Positions 9,056 to 20,205 of a stretch of 64,000 nucleotides of DNA are shown here, in pieces. Both the position numbers and the translations under genes were made by a program. Source of the DNA: Rugalucina vietnamica (Eukaryota; Mollusca; Bivalvia; Lucinida; Lucinidae); NCBI GenBank assembly GCA_964017185.1, contig OZ024883.1, forward strand, positions 43,578,395 through 43,642,394. The letters run 5' to 3'. Positions within the stretch are counted from its first letter, which is position 1. Every line of letters starts with the position of its first letter. Under the pieces are notes generated by a model. It did no database searches and was not told the DNA's origin. It was given only the letters and a program-made list of their open reading frames with translations.

Positions 9056-10335
9056 AGCAAGAGAGAAATACCTCTTCAGCACAAGATGAAGAATGGAGGC
9101 AAATCCTTACATTATATGAGATGTCTATTTCTAACACTAATGATGAAAAACATGTTTCTTTTGTTACAGTTTCTGGTAAAACATCAGTGAAAATTCCGGC
9201 AGGGTCTGTTGCAGTGGTTGAAGGTAGAGTTGAACAGAAAAGAATTGGTAAAGGGCAGGTTGTGGTTCAAGCCTTGAAATGTGATCAAGGTCAACTTCCT
9301 CGTAATATTATGATTATTGATACAGTTGCAGAGATAGCAGATAACAAAGTTCCAGTAAGAGTTGCCAATTTAGGGTTAGAAGATGTTTGGCTGAATCCAA
9401 AAGTCAGGCTTGGTGTTGCTCAAAGAGTGGAGATTATCAGAGATTGTACAAGCAATACTGAAATTGATGTTTCTGTTAATGAATCTGAAATAAATGTTTG
9501 TATTCAACAGATAGAAGTACATACAGATGACAATCATGAACCATGTAAACTGTCTGACTTACCTTTTAAGGTTAAAATGGGTGATAAAGAATTGTCTGCA
9601 GAGGAAATGGACAGGGTAGCCAGTCTTTTTCACAAATATAAAGACTGTTTCTGTGTTGATGATGATGACTTAGGGTATACTGAAACCGTTAAGCATAAAA
9701 TAAATCTTATGCATGAACAGCCAATCAAGGTACCTCACCGTCGGATACCACCCCATCAGATGGAGGAAGTGCGTCAACATATAGATAAGTTGGTCAAGCA
9801 AAATGTTATAAGGAAAAGTACAAGTCCTTATGCGGCCCCGGTCGTATTAGTCCGCAAGAAGGATAACAGTCTTCGTCTGTGTGTAGATTACAGACAGTTA
9901 AATGCCAGTACAGTCAAGGACGCATACCCATTACCTCGCATCGATGAAGCATTGGAAGCTATTTCAGAGTCTAAATACTTTAGCTCCATTGACTTAGCTC
10001 AAGGGTATTACCAAGTGGCTGTTGAACCAGATGATGTTCCGAAAACTGCTTTCCGAGTAGGAACAGGTGGTTTATATGAGTATTTAAGAATGCCTTTCGG
10101 TTTGTGCAATAGCCCAAGTACCTTCCAGAGACTGATGGAAGCTTGCCTAGGTGAGGTTAATTTCAACCTCCTACTCATCTATTTGGATGACATCTTGGTG
10201 TTTTCTCCAACATTTGATGAGCATCTCAGCAGGTTAGAGTTTGTGTTTTCCAGACTACGAGAACATGGACTCAAAATGAAACATTCTAAATGTTTTTTTC
10301 CTTCCAGAGTGAAGCAAAATTTCTTGGGCATGTAG
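9037..10335 (+). CDS. pol: Pol, first part: linker and reverse transcriptase (broken)
   Basis: A frame again -1 to protease, open from 9,037, just after an in-frame TGA at 9,034. No ATG is suitably placed, so a shift from protease or a mutation must be assumed. After an acidic linker of about 200 residues, the RT domain is clear: PIKVPHRRIPP, YAAPVVLVRKKD, LRLCVDYRQLN, FSSIDLAQGYYQV, LRMPFGLCNSPSTFQ and the catalytic YLDD at 10,180-10,191. The frame is lost near a run of seven T at 10,293-10,299, inside the RT, and the rest of Pol continues in the -1 frame. The break may be a real indel, an assembly error in the homopolymer, or less likely a recoding site. Confidence 0.93.
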   Translation: MFKQQIEQERNTSSAQDEEWRQILTLYEMSISNTNDEKHVSFVTVSGKTSVKIPAGSVAVVEGRVEQKRIGKGQVVVQALKCDQGQLPRNIMIIDTVAEIADNKVPVRVANLGLEDVWLNPKVRLGVAQRVEIIRDCTSNTEIDVSVNESEINVCIQQIEVHTDDNHEPCKLSDLPFKVKMGDKELSAEEMDRVASLFHKYKDCFCVDDDDLGYTETVKHKINLMHEQPIKVPHRRIPPHQMEEVRQHIDKLVKQNVIRKSTSPYAAPVVLVRKKDNSLRLCVDYRQLNASTVKDAYPLPRIDEALEAISESKYFSSIDLAQGYYQVAVEPDDVPKTAFRVGTGGLYEYLRMPFGLCNSPSTFQRLMEACLGEVNFNLLLIYLDDILVFSPTFDEHLSRLEFVFSRLREHGLKMKHSKCFFPSRVKQNFLGM

Positions 10336-13094
10336 TTTCGGAGCATGGAATTTCTACTGATCCTGCAAAGACTGAGGTCATTAAGAAATGGGAGATTCCA
10401 CAGACTGAAAAACAGCTACGTCAGTTTCTGGGGCTTGCAAGCTATTACCGGAGATTTGTTAAGGGGTTCTCTCAAATTGCAGCACCCCTTCATAGTCTTT
10501 TGACTAAGCAGAATAGGAATAAGAAGGGCAGAAAGCCTATTCCAGTGTCAGTCCTAAACAAAGAGTTTGGACAAAGATGGACTGCAGAGTGCACTCAGTC
10601 ATTTCAGAAGTTGAAAGCTTGTCTACAGGCACCCCCTGTGCTAGGCTATCCTGATTTTAGGAAGCCATTTATCCTAGAAACTGATGCTAGTTTCAGCGGG
10701 TTGGGCGCTGTTTTGTCGCAAGATCAGTCTCAGGGTAGAGTTGTGATAGCATATGCGTCAAGGAGTTTCAGGCCTACAGAACGTAATATGCAGAACTACA
10801 GTTCTATGAAATTAGAACTTAAGTGGGCTGTGACAGAGAAGTTTAGAGACTACTTGATAGGGGGTACGTTTGTTGTTTACACTGATAACAATCCTCTTAG
10901 TTATATACAGACAGCCAAATTAGGAGCTACAGAAATGAGATGGGTAGCACAGTTAGCACAGTTCAACTTTCAGATTTGTTTTAGATCTGGTAAGTCAAAT
11001 ACGAATGCAGATGTACTCAGTCGTATCGGTTTCAATGCAGATATGGTTCAAGCTGTGTTTAAAGAGGTCACTAGCTCTTCAATGCTGTCAGAAATAGCAC
11101 CCCAGATTTCAGAGGTTTGTACAGTTACTGTAAACTCGGTAGAAGTTACTTCTACTCCTACTTTCCCAGAATACAGTGCATCAGAACTGCGTCTCAAGCA
11201 ACGGTCTGATAGTATTCTTAGTAGTGTTTGGCACTGGCAAGAAAAAGGTTTGAAACCTACAGCCAGACAAATGAGGTCAGAGTCTAGTGTTGTGAAGAAA
11301 TTGCTCAGGAAGTGGGACAGACTGAAGCAATATGATGGTATTTTGTATTATACCACCAAGGACCCAGAAGCAGAAAACTTGCTGCTTTTCATGACTCCAG
11401 AATGTATGAAGCCTTCAATTCTGGAATCTGTACATGATCATTCAGGTCATCAGGGAGTAGAGAGAACACTTGCTCTATTGAAGAAACGGTGTTATTGGGT
11501 TGGTATGCAAGAGGATGTAAAGAACTGGATAAGTAGTTGTGAGAGATGTGTTGTGGCAAAGGCACCAGTTCCCTCCATCAAACCACCCATAAAAAACCTC
11601 TTGGCAGAGCGTCCATTAGAAATAGTGGCTATGGACTTTACCTTATTAGAGAAATCATCTGATGGGAAAGAAAATGTTCTGATTTTATCAGATGTGTTCA
11701 CTAAGTTCACTGTAGCTGTACCTACTAAGGACCAAAAGGCGGTCACTGTTGCCAAAGTCTTTGTGAAAGAATGGTTTCACAAATTTGGTATACCAAACCG
11801 CTTGCACAGTGATCAAGGGCGCAATTTTGAAAGTTCAGTGATAAAGGAGTTGTGTAGCTTGTACGGGATACAGAAAAGCCGGACTACACCATATTATCCG
11901 GAAGGAAATGGTCAAGTAGAACGGTTTAACCGTACCATGCATAACTTGCTGAGAACATTACCGCCCGAACAGAAAAAGCACTGGCCCAATCATTTATCTG
12001 AATTGGTGTATGTATGCAACATAACCCCACACGCATCTACTGGCCTGTCTCCATACTTCTTGATGTATGGAAGGAATCCAAAAGTGCCATTGGATCATTT
12101 GCTTGGGAACTGTTTCAAGGATGCCCCTGAGGTCACTGTAGATTGGGTAACCAGTCATCAGAAGTGTCTTGAAAAAGCATTTGAACATGCAAATGAAATT
12201 CTGCATAAAAATGCAGAACGTCGACGCAGACATTATAATCAGTCGGCAAGACAGGCACCAATTCCTGTGGGAAATACTGTGTTGCTAAAGGCTCATCCTC
12301 CAGGAAGAAATAAAATTCAAGACATTTGGTCACCAGTTGCATACCGCGTGGTTGATAAATTACAGGACAATGTATATGTAATACAGTTAGTGGATGGTAC
12401 AGGTGAGTTGAGAACAGTGACACGGACTGAACTGTTAGATATAAAGAATCTAACAGATGCTGATCAAATTGAGAATGTGTTGGAACAGTTAAGTAAATCA
12501 GATGATAGTACACATTTGTCTGATAGACAGAGACCTGTGAATGTTTCAGGCTCATCTGATTCTTCATCAGATGTGGAGACCGATTCAGGTTCAGTTTGGG
12601 TGGCGAGGGTTTCTCCTTCACCCAATGCTATGGCACCAGTACATAAATCCTCAGTAGGTACTTCGGATAAAGCAGGGGAGAAGGTGGTATCAAGTTCCAA
12701 AGGTGCAGGGAAAGGTACAGTATCGGTAGCACATTCACCCTTGATATCGAGTTCGGATGAATCCGATACACCTAAACCAGAGATGTTAAAGAAAACAGTA
12801 CTTAAAAAGAAGGTAAGATCTAAGAAGGCCACAGAGGTTGCTGCTGGATATTCCAGTGAAGAAAGCACGGTAAGAAGATCTAAAAGAAGTACAAAAGGGA
12901 AACATTCTAATCCACATAGGCTGCCAAAGTCAGCGGTTCCTGAAAAAGTACAGTCTGAACAGGTATTAGTCACTCCCACGGGTTCTGGAAAGAATTTCGA
13001 AGAATTTGGGAAAGCTGTTGCTTTGCTTGGCGAATCGCTGGGTCAGGCCTTGCGTGCGGGGTGGTCTGAGTTTGGAAATAGAGCTGACACATAG
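10290..13094 (+). CDS. pol: Pol, second part: RT end, RNase H, integrase
   Basis: It continues Pol with FLGHVVSEHGI and the RT thumb (QLRQFLGLASYYRRFVKGF). RNase H follows from about 10,660, with ETDASFSGLGAVLS, MKLELKWAV, YTDNNPLSY and NADVLSR. Integrase has an HHCC finger (HDHSGHQG...CERC, about 11,430-11,550) and the DDE core: Asp at 11,634, Asp at 11,811 and Glu at 11,919, with 35 residues between the last two, as in retroviral-type integrases. A WSPVAYRVVDKL segment resembles the GPY/F module. The last 230 or so residues are Ser/Asp- and Lys-rich, of unknown role and without a chromodomain I can recognise. Apart from the upstream frame break this part is intact. Confidence 0.94.
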   Translation: MFFSFQSEAKFLGHVVSEHGISTDPAKTEVIKKWEIPQTEKQLRQFLGLASYYRRFVKGFSQIAAPLHSLLTKQNRNKKGRKPIPVSVLNKEFGQRWTAECTQSFQKLKACLQAPPVLGYPDFRKPFILETDASFSGLGAVLSQDQSQGRVVIAYASRSFRPTERNMQNYSSMKLELKWAVTEKFRDYLIGGTFVVYTDNNPLSYIQTAKLGATEMRWVAQLAQFNFQICFRSGKSNTNADVLSRIGFNADMVQAVFKEVTSSSMLSEIAPQISEVCTVTVNSVEVTSTPTFPEYSASELRLKQRSDSILSSVWHWQEKGLKPTARQMRSESSVVKKLLRKWDRLKQYDGILYYTTKDPEAENLLLFMTPECMKPSILESVHDHSGHQGVERTLALLKKRCYWVGMQEDVKNWISSCERCVVAKAPVPSIKPPIKNLLAERPLEIVAMDFTLLEKSSDGKENVLILSDVFTKFTVAVPTKDQKAVTVAKVFVKEWFHKFGIPNRLHSDQGRNFESSVIKELCSLYGIQKSRTTPYYPEGNGQVERFNRTMHNLLRTLPPEQKKHWPNHLSELVYVCNITPHASTGLSPYFLMYGRNPKVPLDHLLGNCFKDAPEVTVDWVTSHQKCLEKAFEHANEILHKNAERRRRHYNQSARQAPIPVGNTVLLKAHPPGRNKIQDIWSPVAYRVVDKLQDNVYVIQLVDGTGELRTVTRTELLDIKNLTDADQIENVLEQLSKSDDSTHLSDRQRPVNVSGSSDSSSDVETDSGSVWVARVSPSPNAMAPVHKSSVGTSDKAGEKVVSSSKGAGKGTVSVAHSPLISSSDESDTPKPEMLKKTVLKKKVRSKKATEVAAGYSSEESTVRRSKRSTKGKHSNPHRLPKSAVPEKVQSEQVLVTPTGSGKNFEEFGKAVALLGESLGQALRAGWSEFGNRADT

Positions 13095-14182
13095 TCTTGA
13101 GCTTTCTTGCGTTTGACAGTTGGCGACATAGGCAGGGACTGTCCCTATCATGCCGTCCGGCTTGTCGGATTCAGGATTGCTCATACTATTTTTTTTATTA
13201 CCTTAGATCACAGAGTGTAAATATATATATATATATCTATATATATTTTTTGTTTTGATCTGGACATTTGACCTTCGGTTGTGTCGGATGGATGTGTTTA
13301 TTGTAAATTGTCAAGTACAGTCTAATTGCTTTGCATGACTTATATAGAGAGCATAAGATGTTGGTTCATTCATCATGATTTGATCCGAGCTAGCATTGCA
13401 TTGTCATGTATTCCCCAATTACGTCATCAGTTCATTGGGATTGAATAAGTTGTTTGAGCATATTTACCCATTCGTTGACATTTTAGACAGTCTGCTTGAC
13501 AGAAATGTTGAATTTAAGGCTATGTTAGTGATTTTGTATATTTTACACTTCATAACATGCCAGAGGGGCACTGAGGTAAATAGAACGTGTTGCAACTGTA
13601 CTTTCGCAGAAACATATTGCAATTAGGAATGTCTTTCTATAATAGAATATGTGAATTATTTTATTCAAATTGTTGGTTTTTGTTTACCGTTTTGATGTAA
13701 CAAATGCTGATGTCACATACAACAGTTGTTGTTAATGGTAAATTGACTTTAGATCCAATCTTTGACTTTGAAGAAAATACAATTTTCAAATTGATTACAA
13801 AGAATAATCATAATGTTATCCATTCTGAAATTCTTTTTGGTGTTATTGTAATTCAGAACAGATATGGAAATCAGAAAATCTGAAATTTATAAACAGATAT
13901 GTTTCAGAAACAAATTGATGAAATTTAACAAAATTCATTTCACTTTCAATATTTATTGACAAAAGTATTGAATATGAAAGACAAACGTGATTAATTTTAC
14001 TATCAAGTCGATATGCATCAGCATTCCATCAGCATGTCATATCCATGTATGTTTGTTAATTGAATATGATTATTGTGAACATGCTTTTCACTTTGTTTAT
14101 GACATTGTATTTTAAATAGAGCTGTACAATGGTAATGTAAATGTTTTTAAAGTAAAATTGCTGTGGTCAGCAATTATTAAGC
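13095..14182 (+). other. 3' untranslated region of the LTR element
   Basis: About 1.1 kb, AT-rich, with an (AT)n stretch near 13,220-13,245. The longest frame (13,396-13,626) has no signal peptide, cysteine pattern or membrane segment typical of env. I see no gene. Confidence 0.7.
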
Positions 14183-14192
14183 AGGGGAGAAA
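14183..14192 (+). promoter_or_regulatory. polypurine tract
   Basis: AGGGGAGAAA immediately precedes the TGTAAC of the 3' LTR, where plus-strand DNA synthesis is primed in such elements. Confidence 0.85.
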
Positions 14193-16281
14193 TGTAACAG
14201 GCAAGGTTTTACATCGCATAATAGTGTTACTTGTCCGTTTCGTTTTATTGGCACGATTCGGATTATTGAATTTTGTCTTATTTCTTTACAGTTGGGTTAA
14301 TAAATTCTTCGCACCGTTTTACAAACCGCCAAATCATTATTGCAGAGAACACTTGAAATTTCACCGTAAAACCTTTGTGAACAGGTATTGTAGAGGTTCC
14401 CTCAATTTCCATTATAGTTCTGCTTCATGTATATTGTGTGATAATCTAAAGTTATCGAGGAAAACATTGATTTTACAAGAAACATTTGAGGCGGTGCCCA
14501 GGTAATTTTGCTCGACAAAATTATCCACTTTACATTTTGCAGTCAAAGCCTTGTTGGTTTAGGAAAATGCATTATAAATAAAGTTTGTTACAATTATTCA
14601 GAGACGCTGTGCTCATAAAATATCTTTTATGATAAGAGTTCAAGATTTAGAGGCTATGCCATGTATGTTTTATAATGATGCCTCTATGAAGATGAGTTTG
14701 TAGTGTTAGAGCCAAAGCTTGTATTTTGATTCAGTATTCTTGACATATTTGCTCTATTCCGGATAAGGTTTACGCTCCCGGTTTACAGCAGTGGTCATGT
14801 CGAGACATTATTTTCATGTTTCGGGGATTTCTACCCAAAGTCTGGAGTACAAGACAAAGTGCTGCAATATAGCACTATTCACACAGCTCTGTAAAACATC
14901 AAGCAACGGATGTTTCTCATGGCTCCCACCGGCCAGGGTCTTCGATATATTCATGTAACTAAATACTGGTTATTGTGGTTTTGGTGAACACAAGCAGGCA
15001 CAGAAGGTAAACAAATAAAATGTGGTTAATAGCACAGCATTTGATCAGATTATTTGTTGCAGACGTTCTGACGTGTTTGCACGTCGGTTCGTGTTTGTCA
15101 AATTGATTGTATGTATTTCATTGCTGAATTAATGGTTTTGAAGCAGTATGGCTCGTCGGTAGAATGGCATACTATTGTCAAAATGTATATAATGTATAAT
15201 AATTCGGGCCATTGCAAATGATGTTGAAGCACCAATATTTGCAGGATTATTTTCTGTACTGATCAGCCATAATTTGTTCAAGTTCATTCTTGCCGGTCCG
15301 TACTGCTTTGTTGGATTAAATATTGATGTTGTCCACATCTTTCGATCAAACCAGAAGTCTAAGAATACTATTAATGCATTGTTTCAGATAGAGATCAATT
15401 GTCATGTAATAAGTGATCACATACAGTGTTTGCCATAAGAAGTTCTTATTTAGAGTAAGTATATGCATAGTAATTGATCGCTCAGAGTTCACGAAGTATT
15501 ATAGAGAATTTATTGATTTATTGAAGCTAATTTTGTTGTGTTAACATGCATTTACCATAATTTGGAGTTGCTTGTATTATGCAATACAAAATCCAATAAA
15601 TTCGTTCTGGTTGAGAATTTGAGCAGCTGGTTGCACATTTGATAAACCGGTTGTGCATGTGATGCACTGGTTAAGCATTTGAATGCTTATTACTGAAATC
15701 GGATAACAAATTAAAACTATTTGTTCCCGACTAACTGTCGTATTTGTTATGATGTTTCGGTGTAAGTATTAATTCTGAGAGATCTGTTGGTAAACATGAG
15801 AGCAAAACAATAAGCAAAATAACACTGTTCAGATCAAATTGCATTTTGTTAATAAATCGAAATCCTAGATGGCATAATCACAAGTATGATTGTGATAATT
15901 TAGAGGAAAGTTTCATCATGAATACAAATACAGGTCTTCAAAGTAAATGGCATGGTTCATAATGTTTAGTATTGGTCCACCTCTAGCTGAGTACTTGTGC
16001 GATCAATCCAGTTGTTGCATGACAGCAGTGACATCGTAATGTAACTTGGAATAGGTCAAAGTTGTCGCTTTACTGCATAACAATACAATAATATAATGAT
16101 GTCTAGTTGTTATGGCAATTGAAGTTTAAATTCTAACAGCCATTTGCTTTGAAACTTATTGTTCCATCTTCAAGTGTATGAATGTATTTTCTATTGTATT
16201 TTTCAGACTTCTTTCTTCCTAGAATAAAATTGTGAATTACCAACCCTAGTTCTATTTATTGTGAACCTGCCACCGGTCACA
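14193..16281 (+). repeat. 3' LTR (2,089 bp)
   Basis: Begins TGTAACAGGC and ends CCGGTCACA. Relative to the 5' LTR it carries an extra 22 bp at about 14,303-14,324 and about nine single-base differences, all in its first half. Confidence 0.97.
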
Positions 16282-16286
16282 ATAAT

Positions 16287-16413
16287 AAAGGGTTATCGCA
16301 CTGATATTAGTGAATATTGTCCCTCGTTGGGATATATACGGACTCTCGCAAGCTCGCGTCCTTCGATATCTCAACTAGGGACAATGTTCACCGATATCAG
16401 TGCAATAACCCTA
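16287..16413. mobile_element. foldback (hairpin) element next to the 3' LTR
   Basis: Arms of about 36 bp: AGGGTTATCGCACTGATATT... at the left pairs with ...ATATCAGTGCAATAACCCT at the right, with a smaller stem-like GGAC..GTCC segment inside. The following 450 bases, to about 16,880, show nothing recognisable. Confidence 0.75.
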
Positions 16414-16885
16414 TAATATGTATTTTAAAGCAGACGGTATAGCAACAAAATCAAGAATAACCAAGTCTACGTTGGTCTTAAATCAATAAAGTAAGCATCA
16501 AAGAGAAGAATAGATGTAATAGTTAATATACAAATATTTGTATATAACCTGATTTGCATATTAATACAAAGGAATATTTACTGATTTTCACATATTTATG
16601 ATAGATGGTCTCGACTTACATTATGAATAAACCAAAACCTCGATTGTAATGTCAAAATGGTATCTTATTGAAACTTATAATTTTATATTGATTTTTATTT
16701 ATTGCTCGTTCCAAAATGTGTAGCGTCGTCTGTAAAATGGAGAGATAACTCCACAGTTCATGTATTTTTAGTAAACCAGACGGTATACCAATAAACGCAT
16801 GCATAACCAAAGCCCACTTTGGTGTTAAAACAACAAAGTTTGTATCAACGAAGATGATCGAATTTGTGCTTCAAAACGATATTTT

Positions 16886-17375
16886 TATATTAGTCCTGCA
16901 GATTTATGGGGTATTTTAGCTGGACCCGGAAATAGGGTTCAAACATTTTTTCTTGACTGATTCTTGTAGCCAAGACCTTGCCCTTCATGAATCTGACTGA
17001 TGCCACCTTGGCATCATTGAGCATTTTGAGATATTCAAGATGGCATCTAGAATGGCCGCCAAATATATGTTATCACTTGTTTTGCTATGTCTAGGACTTG
17101 AATACTTGGTTCTATTTACCACATTTGGCTGTAAAAACATACAATCGAAATTGCCTGATAAATCACATACCCAAAATTATTTTTAAAAAATAAGCATGGC
17201 ATCCAAGATGACTGCCAAATAGAATTTATGCACTGATATAACGTAATGCGCAGTAATTGTGTGTTCATTTTATCCTGTAAGTTAATATTATACTGTATTG
17301 CCATGTGCAGATATGACTTAAGACCATTATTAGAACACTCTGAACCTAAGATGGCGTCCATGATGGCTGTTTCTG
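16886..17375. repeat. left arm of an inverted 3.1-kb repeat, with AAGATGG units
   Basis: The outer 170 bp (CCTGCAGAT..., GACCCGGAAAT, TGATGCCACCTTGGCATCA) are the reverse complement of 19,865-20,035. Inside are three units about 155 bp apart with AAGATGG...GCCGCCA-type cores (17,038, 17,195, 17,348), opposite in orientation to the units of the right arm. Confidence 0.75.
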
Positions 17376-17462
17376 TATCACAACAGCCATATGGGTTTGG
17401 CTGGCATACATATTTTCTATTTACTAAAGGTATTTCTAGACCATATCAAAAGCAGGATCCAC

Positions 17463-17640
17463 AGCTCTCAGTTTCTGTGGTGAAGTGGTAAAGCTATCAA
17501 CATGTATGCCAGGGGTCCTGGGTTCAAGCCTTGCCTTTTCCAGTCTATTGAATGAGACTTAAAACTGAGGTATCGGCTCTACATGACCTTGCTGTTGATT
17601 GGGGCATAAAACAAAAATCAACCACCAAATACAGAAAGAC
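17463..17640 (+). mobile_element. tRNA-derived SINE
   Basis: GTGGTGAAGTGGTAAAG resembles a pol III A box, and GGGTTCAAGCC at about 17,521 fits the B-box consensus exactly. The body ends with CTTGCTGTTGATTGGGGCA, related to the GACTGGGACGTAAAGCA tail of other SINE copies in the window. Confidence 0.6.
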
Positions 17641-18950
17641 GAATATTTCCCTATGGTAGTTGTATTCATACTTTGAATATGCACATATCTTCAAGCTAAA
17701 ATTAATAGTCAATATGTTCAACTTTCACAAAATGATCAAGGCTTAGCCTACCAAATTACAAATGTATATTGGTTATTAGCATTATGGAAATTCACAAAAA
17801 ATTCTGAGGTTTATTTTAGATGTTAGTCACTAATCGATAACGTCTGCTCATTCTTTCAGATAATTCTACTTTCTTAAGTGTGCGAGTTTTGGCCTTTGTT
17901 TACCAGTTTCGTAGATGTTTTTACAGAGCTACCATAACATCCTCCAAATGCGGCCCTCTCCTTGGTATTATCTGGTAATGGTTAACTCAGTTCACCAAGC
18001 CTGTCAAGTATGAAACCCTTCGAAAGTGTTTTCAGACTGATCTGGCCTTTCCTATGCGTCAACAACAATAGGTTACTGTATCACATCCTGGCAGAAATAG
18101 CCTTGGCTTGCAGAAGGAAGGAGACTACGGTCAGACGTTTTACCATTTAACCAAATATATTTATGGCCCTTCCCTCCTCTGATGTCCTTTTTTATAAAGC
18201 GGCTGCATTTCAATTTATATACATGTATATTAATTTTAGAAATTTCATCTTGAGCCATGCATAGACGTATGTGTATGATGCTTACACGTTTCTTTCTGCT
18301 TGCAATGGCTTAAATCATTTTAGTTCTTGCTACTGTTCCTCTAATCCTGTAGTAGTGTAGTATGTAAAGTAGTCTCCTATGTGGTACCTGTAGTAGTTCA
18401 CGAACGACCGCATATATACTTAACACACATTAATTCAGATTTAGACCAAACTGGTTGTTGCCATTGCATCATCAGTAGTCATTAGCTGGCGAAAAACGAT
18501 CGAGACATGAGTGCATGTGCTGACTGCTTCTGCATGCTACGAAAAAAGTAATATCGTGAAAGAATGTTGAAATTGTGGATCTCGCGGGTCCATGTGCGCA
18601 GGAAACATTACTGAGCGAAGATCATTAAGAGCGTATCACCATTTGATTTCACAAGCAAAGGCAGGTCTATTGCAATCTATCATGCCCTCTATCAGCAGAG
18701 CCTCCCGAGGACAGAGTAGACGTAATTAGACAACTAGACCGTCCGGGTTCAGGCATGTCTTTCTAGCGAACATGAAGTGTTGGCACGTTTCAACCTAAGA
18801 TGTGTTCTTTGACCCTTTTACTGCCGCGTTCAAGCGTACCTGTAGATCCGGATCAAGTTCAAAGAAGTATATCCTCTGTTGTGGTTCGACCAGATACCCT
18901 TTAGGGTTACATTTTTCATCCCATAACCAGGGCTAAATGACCTCTAGCTT
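17641..18950. other. no gene recognised
   Basis: Non-repetitive by eye. Short frames have no protein-like composition and no splice-linked exons could be assembled. This is the centre of the inverted arrays. Confidence 0.5.
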
Positions 18951-18954
18951 TTGT

Positions 18955-19355
18955 AAAAGCTAATGCTTGTGTCCTGAAGTAGTATGATTATGACGGCCAT
19001 CTTGGCCACCATCTTGGCTTATTGTTATTATGTTAGAATAAACACTAAATCATACTGTTCACAACATTATATGAGCATTTTTTTCAAATACATGACATTT
19101 GATATACGCACCACATGAATTGTGTTATTATCAGAGAACATGCTCTTATGGCGGCAATCTTGGTCGCCATATTTCTTTGGCCATATCAGTGATGTGGGGT
19201 CATAACTAAAATCAAAGGACTTCATTATAATGTGAACAACAAGAAATAGGCATTTCAAACACAAGACACTGTTTATATGCAGCACTTGAATGCTGTTTTA
19301 ATAGAAGAATACCTCTTATGATTAAGGCAGCCATCTTGGTCACCATCTAACCTTG

Positions 19356-19395
<40 letters not shown>

Positions 19396-20035
19396 GTTAT
19401 GTGGGTGTCAAAACTTAGAACAATCTTTATTATGATGTTTACAACATAAAATGGATAATAAAGCACAAAGCAGTGGGTATATTTAATTCTGGGGTTCTAT
19501 ATAATCTTGCTCATGGCCACCATCTCGGACGCCAACATGTTTTTTTTTTCCAAAACGCTCAATGAATTGACACCATCTTGTATTTAAAAAATATAAAAGA
19601 AAACTTAATTTCTAATTTAAATCACCTAATATACAAATAAATGTAATGTTTTGAGTATGTAAAGTGAACCAATTGAGATAACGCTGATAATTGTCATGTA
19701 ATATTGCATTCTGTCAGCCATCTTGGAAGCATTCTTGATATACTTGACCATGCTAGCAGGAAATGATGGTCTTTGACATTCAATTAATAAAATTGTGTCA
19801 AATATAATGTAAATAAGATATGCCCGGTGTGCAAATAGAAGCTTTTTATGACGAGCCCATATATTGAGCCGCCATCTTGGACGCCATCTTATTTTTCTCA
19901 AAATGCTCAATGATGCCAAGGTGGCATCAGTCAGTTTCTTTAATGGTAACACCTAAGCAACAAGAATCAGCCAAGAAAAAAAGTTTGAACCACATTTCCG
20001 GGTCAAGTTGGATATCTGCAGGACTATATGCAAGT
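18955..20035. repeat. right arm: tandem CCATCTTGG array, about 160-200 bp units
   Basis: Six diverged units with GGCNGCCATCTTGGNCGCCAT cores near 18,994, 19,148, 19,325, 19,512, 19,716 and 19,868. The last 170 bp are inverted relative to 16,886-17,060. An (ATT)n microsatellite sits at 19,358-19,395. Confidence 0.75.
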
Positions 20036-20045
20036 TACATTATTT

Positions 20046-20205
20046 CATGCGCGGATCCAGAGGGGGAGACCGGGGGTCCGGACCCCCGCCCCCCCCCCTG
20101 GAATTTGAAAAGTTTACCTAAAAAACCCCCCCCCCCCTCGTCTGTGACCAAAAATAACTATTTTCGTTGGACCCCCTCTCATGAAAATTTCTGGATCCGC
20201 GCATG
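20046..20205. mobile_element. 160-bp MITE with 6-bp target duplication
   Basis: Perfect 15-bp TIR CATGCGCGGATCCAG at 20,046-20,060, inverted at 20,191-20,205. TTATTT flanks both sides (20,040-20,045 and 20,206-20,211). The interior is G-run then C-rich. No coding. Confidence 0.88.

Larger units (their letters stand above)
4241..16281 (+). mobile_element. Ty3/gypsy (Metaviridae-type) LTR retrotransposon, nearly complete
   Basis: A 12.04-kb element bounded by two near-identical LTRs of 2,067 and 2,089 bp that begin TGTAAC and end GTCACA. The bases before the 5' LTR (4,237-4,240) and after the 3' LTR (16,282-16,285) are both ATAA, a 4-bp target duplication. A candidate PBS lies two bases after the 5' LTR and a purine tract abuts the 3' LTR. 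Internal order is SGNH-like ORF, gag, protease, RT, RNase H, integrase. This order, a GPY/F-like integrase tail and the CCHC gag define a Ty3/gypsy element. No env-like ORF follows integrase. The LTRs differ by about nine substitutions and one 22-bp gap, implying recent insertion. Pol has one frame break, so this copy is probably not fully active as read. Confidence 0.96.

Noticed and set aside
12464-12979. Minus-strand 171-codon frame antisense to the Pol tail
   Set aside because: A shadow of the repetitive Ser/Asp/Lys-rich coding sequence; no independent start or motif.
13396-13626. Possible env-like or accessory ORF after integrase
   Set aside because: 76 codons with no signal peptide, transmembrane segment or cysteine pattern.
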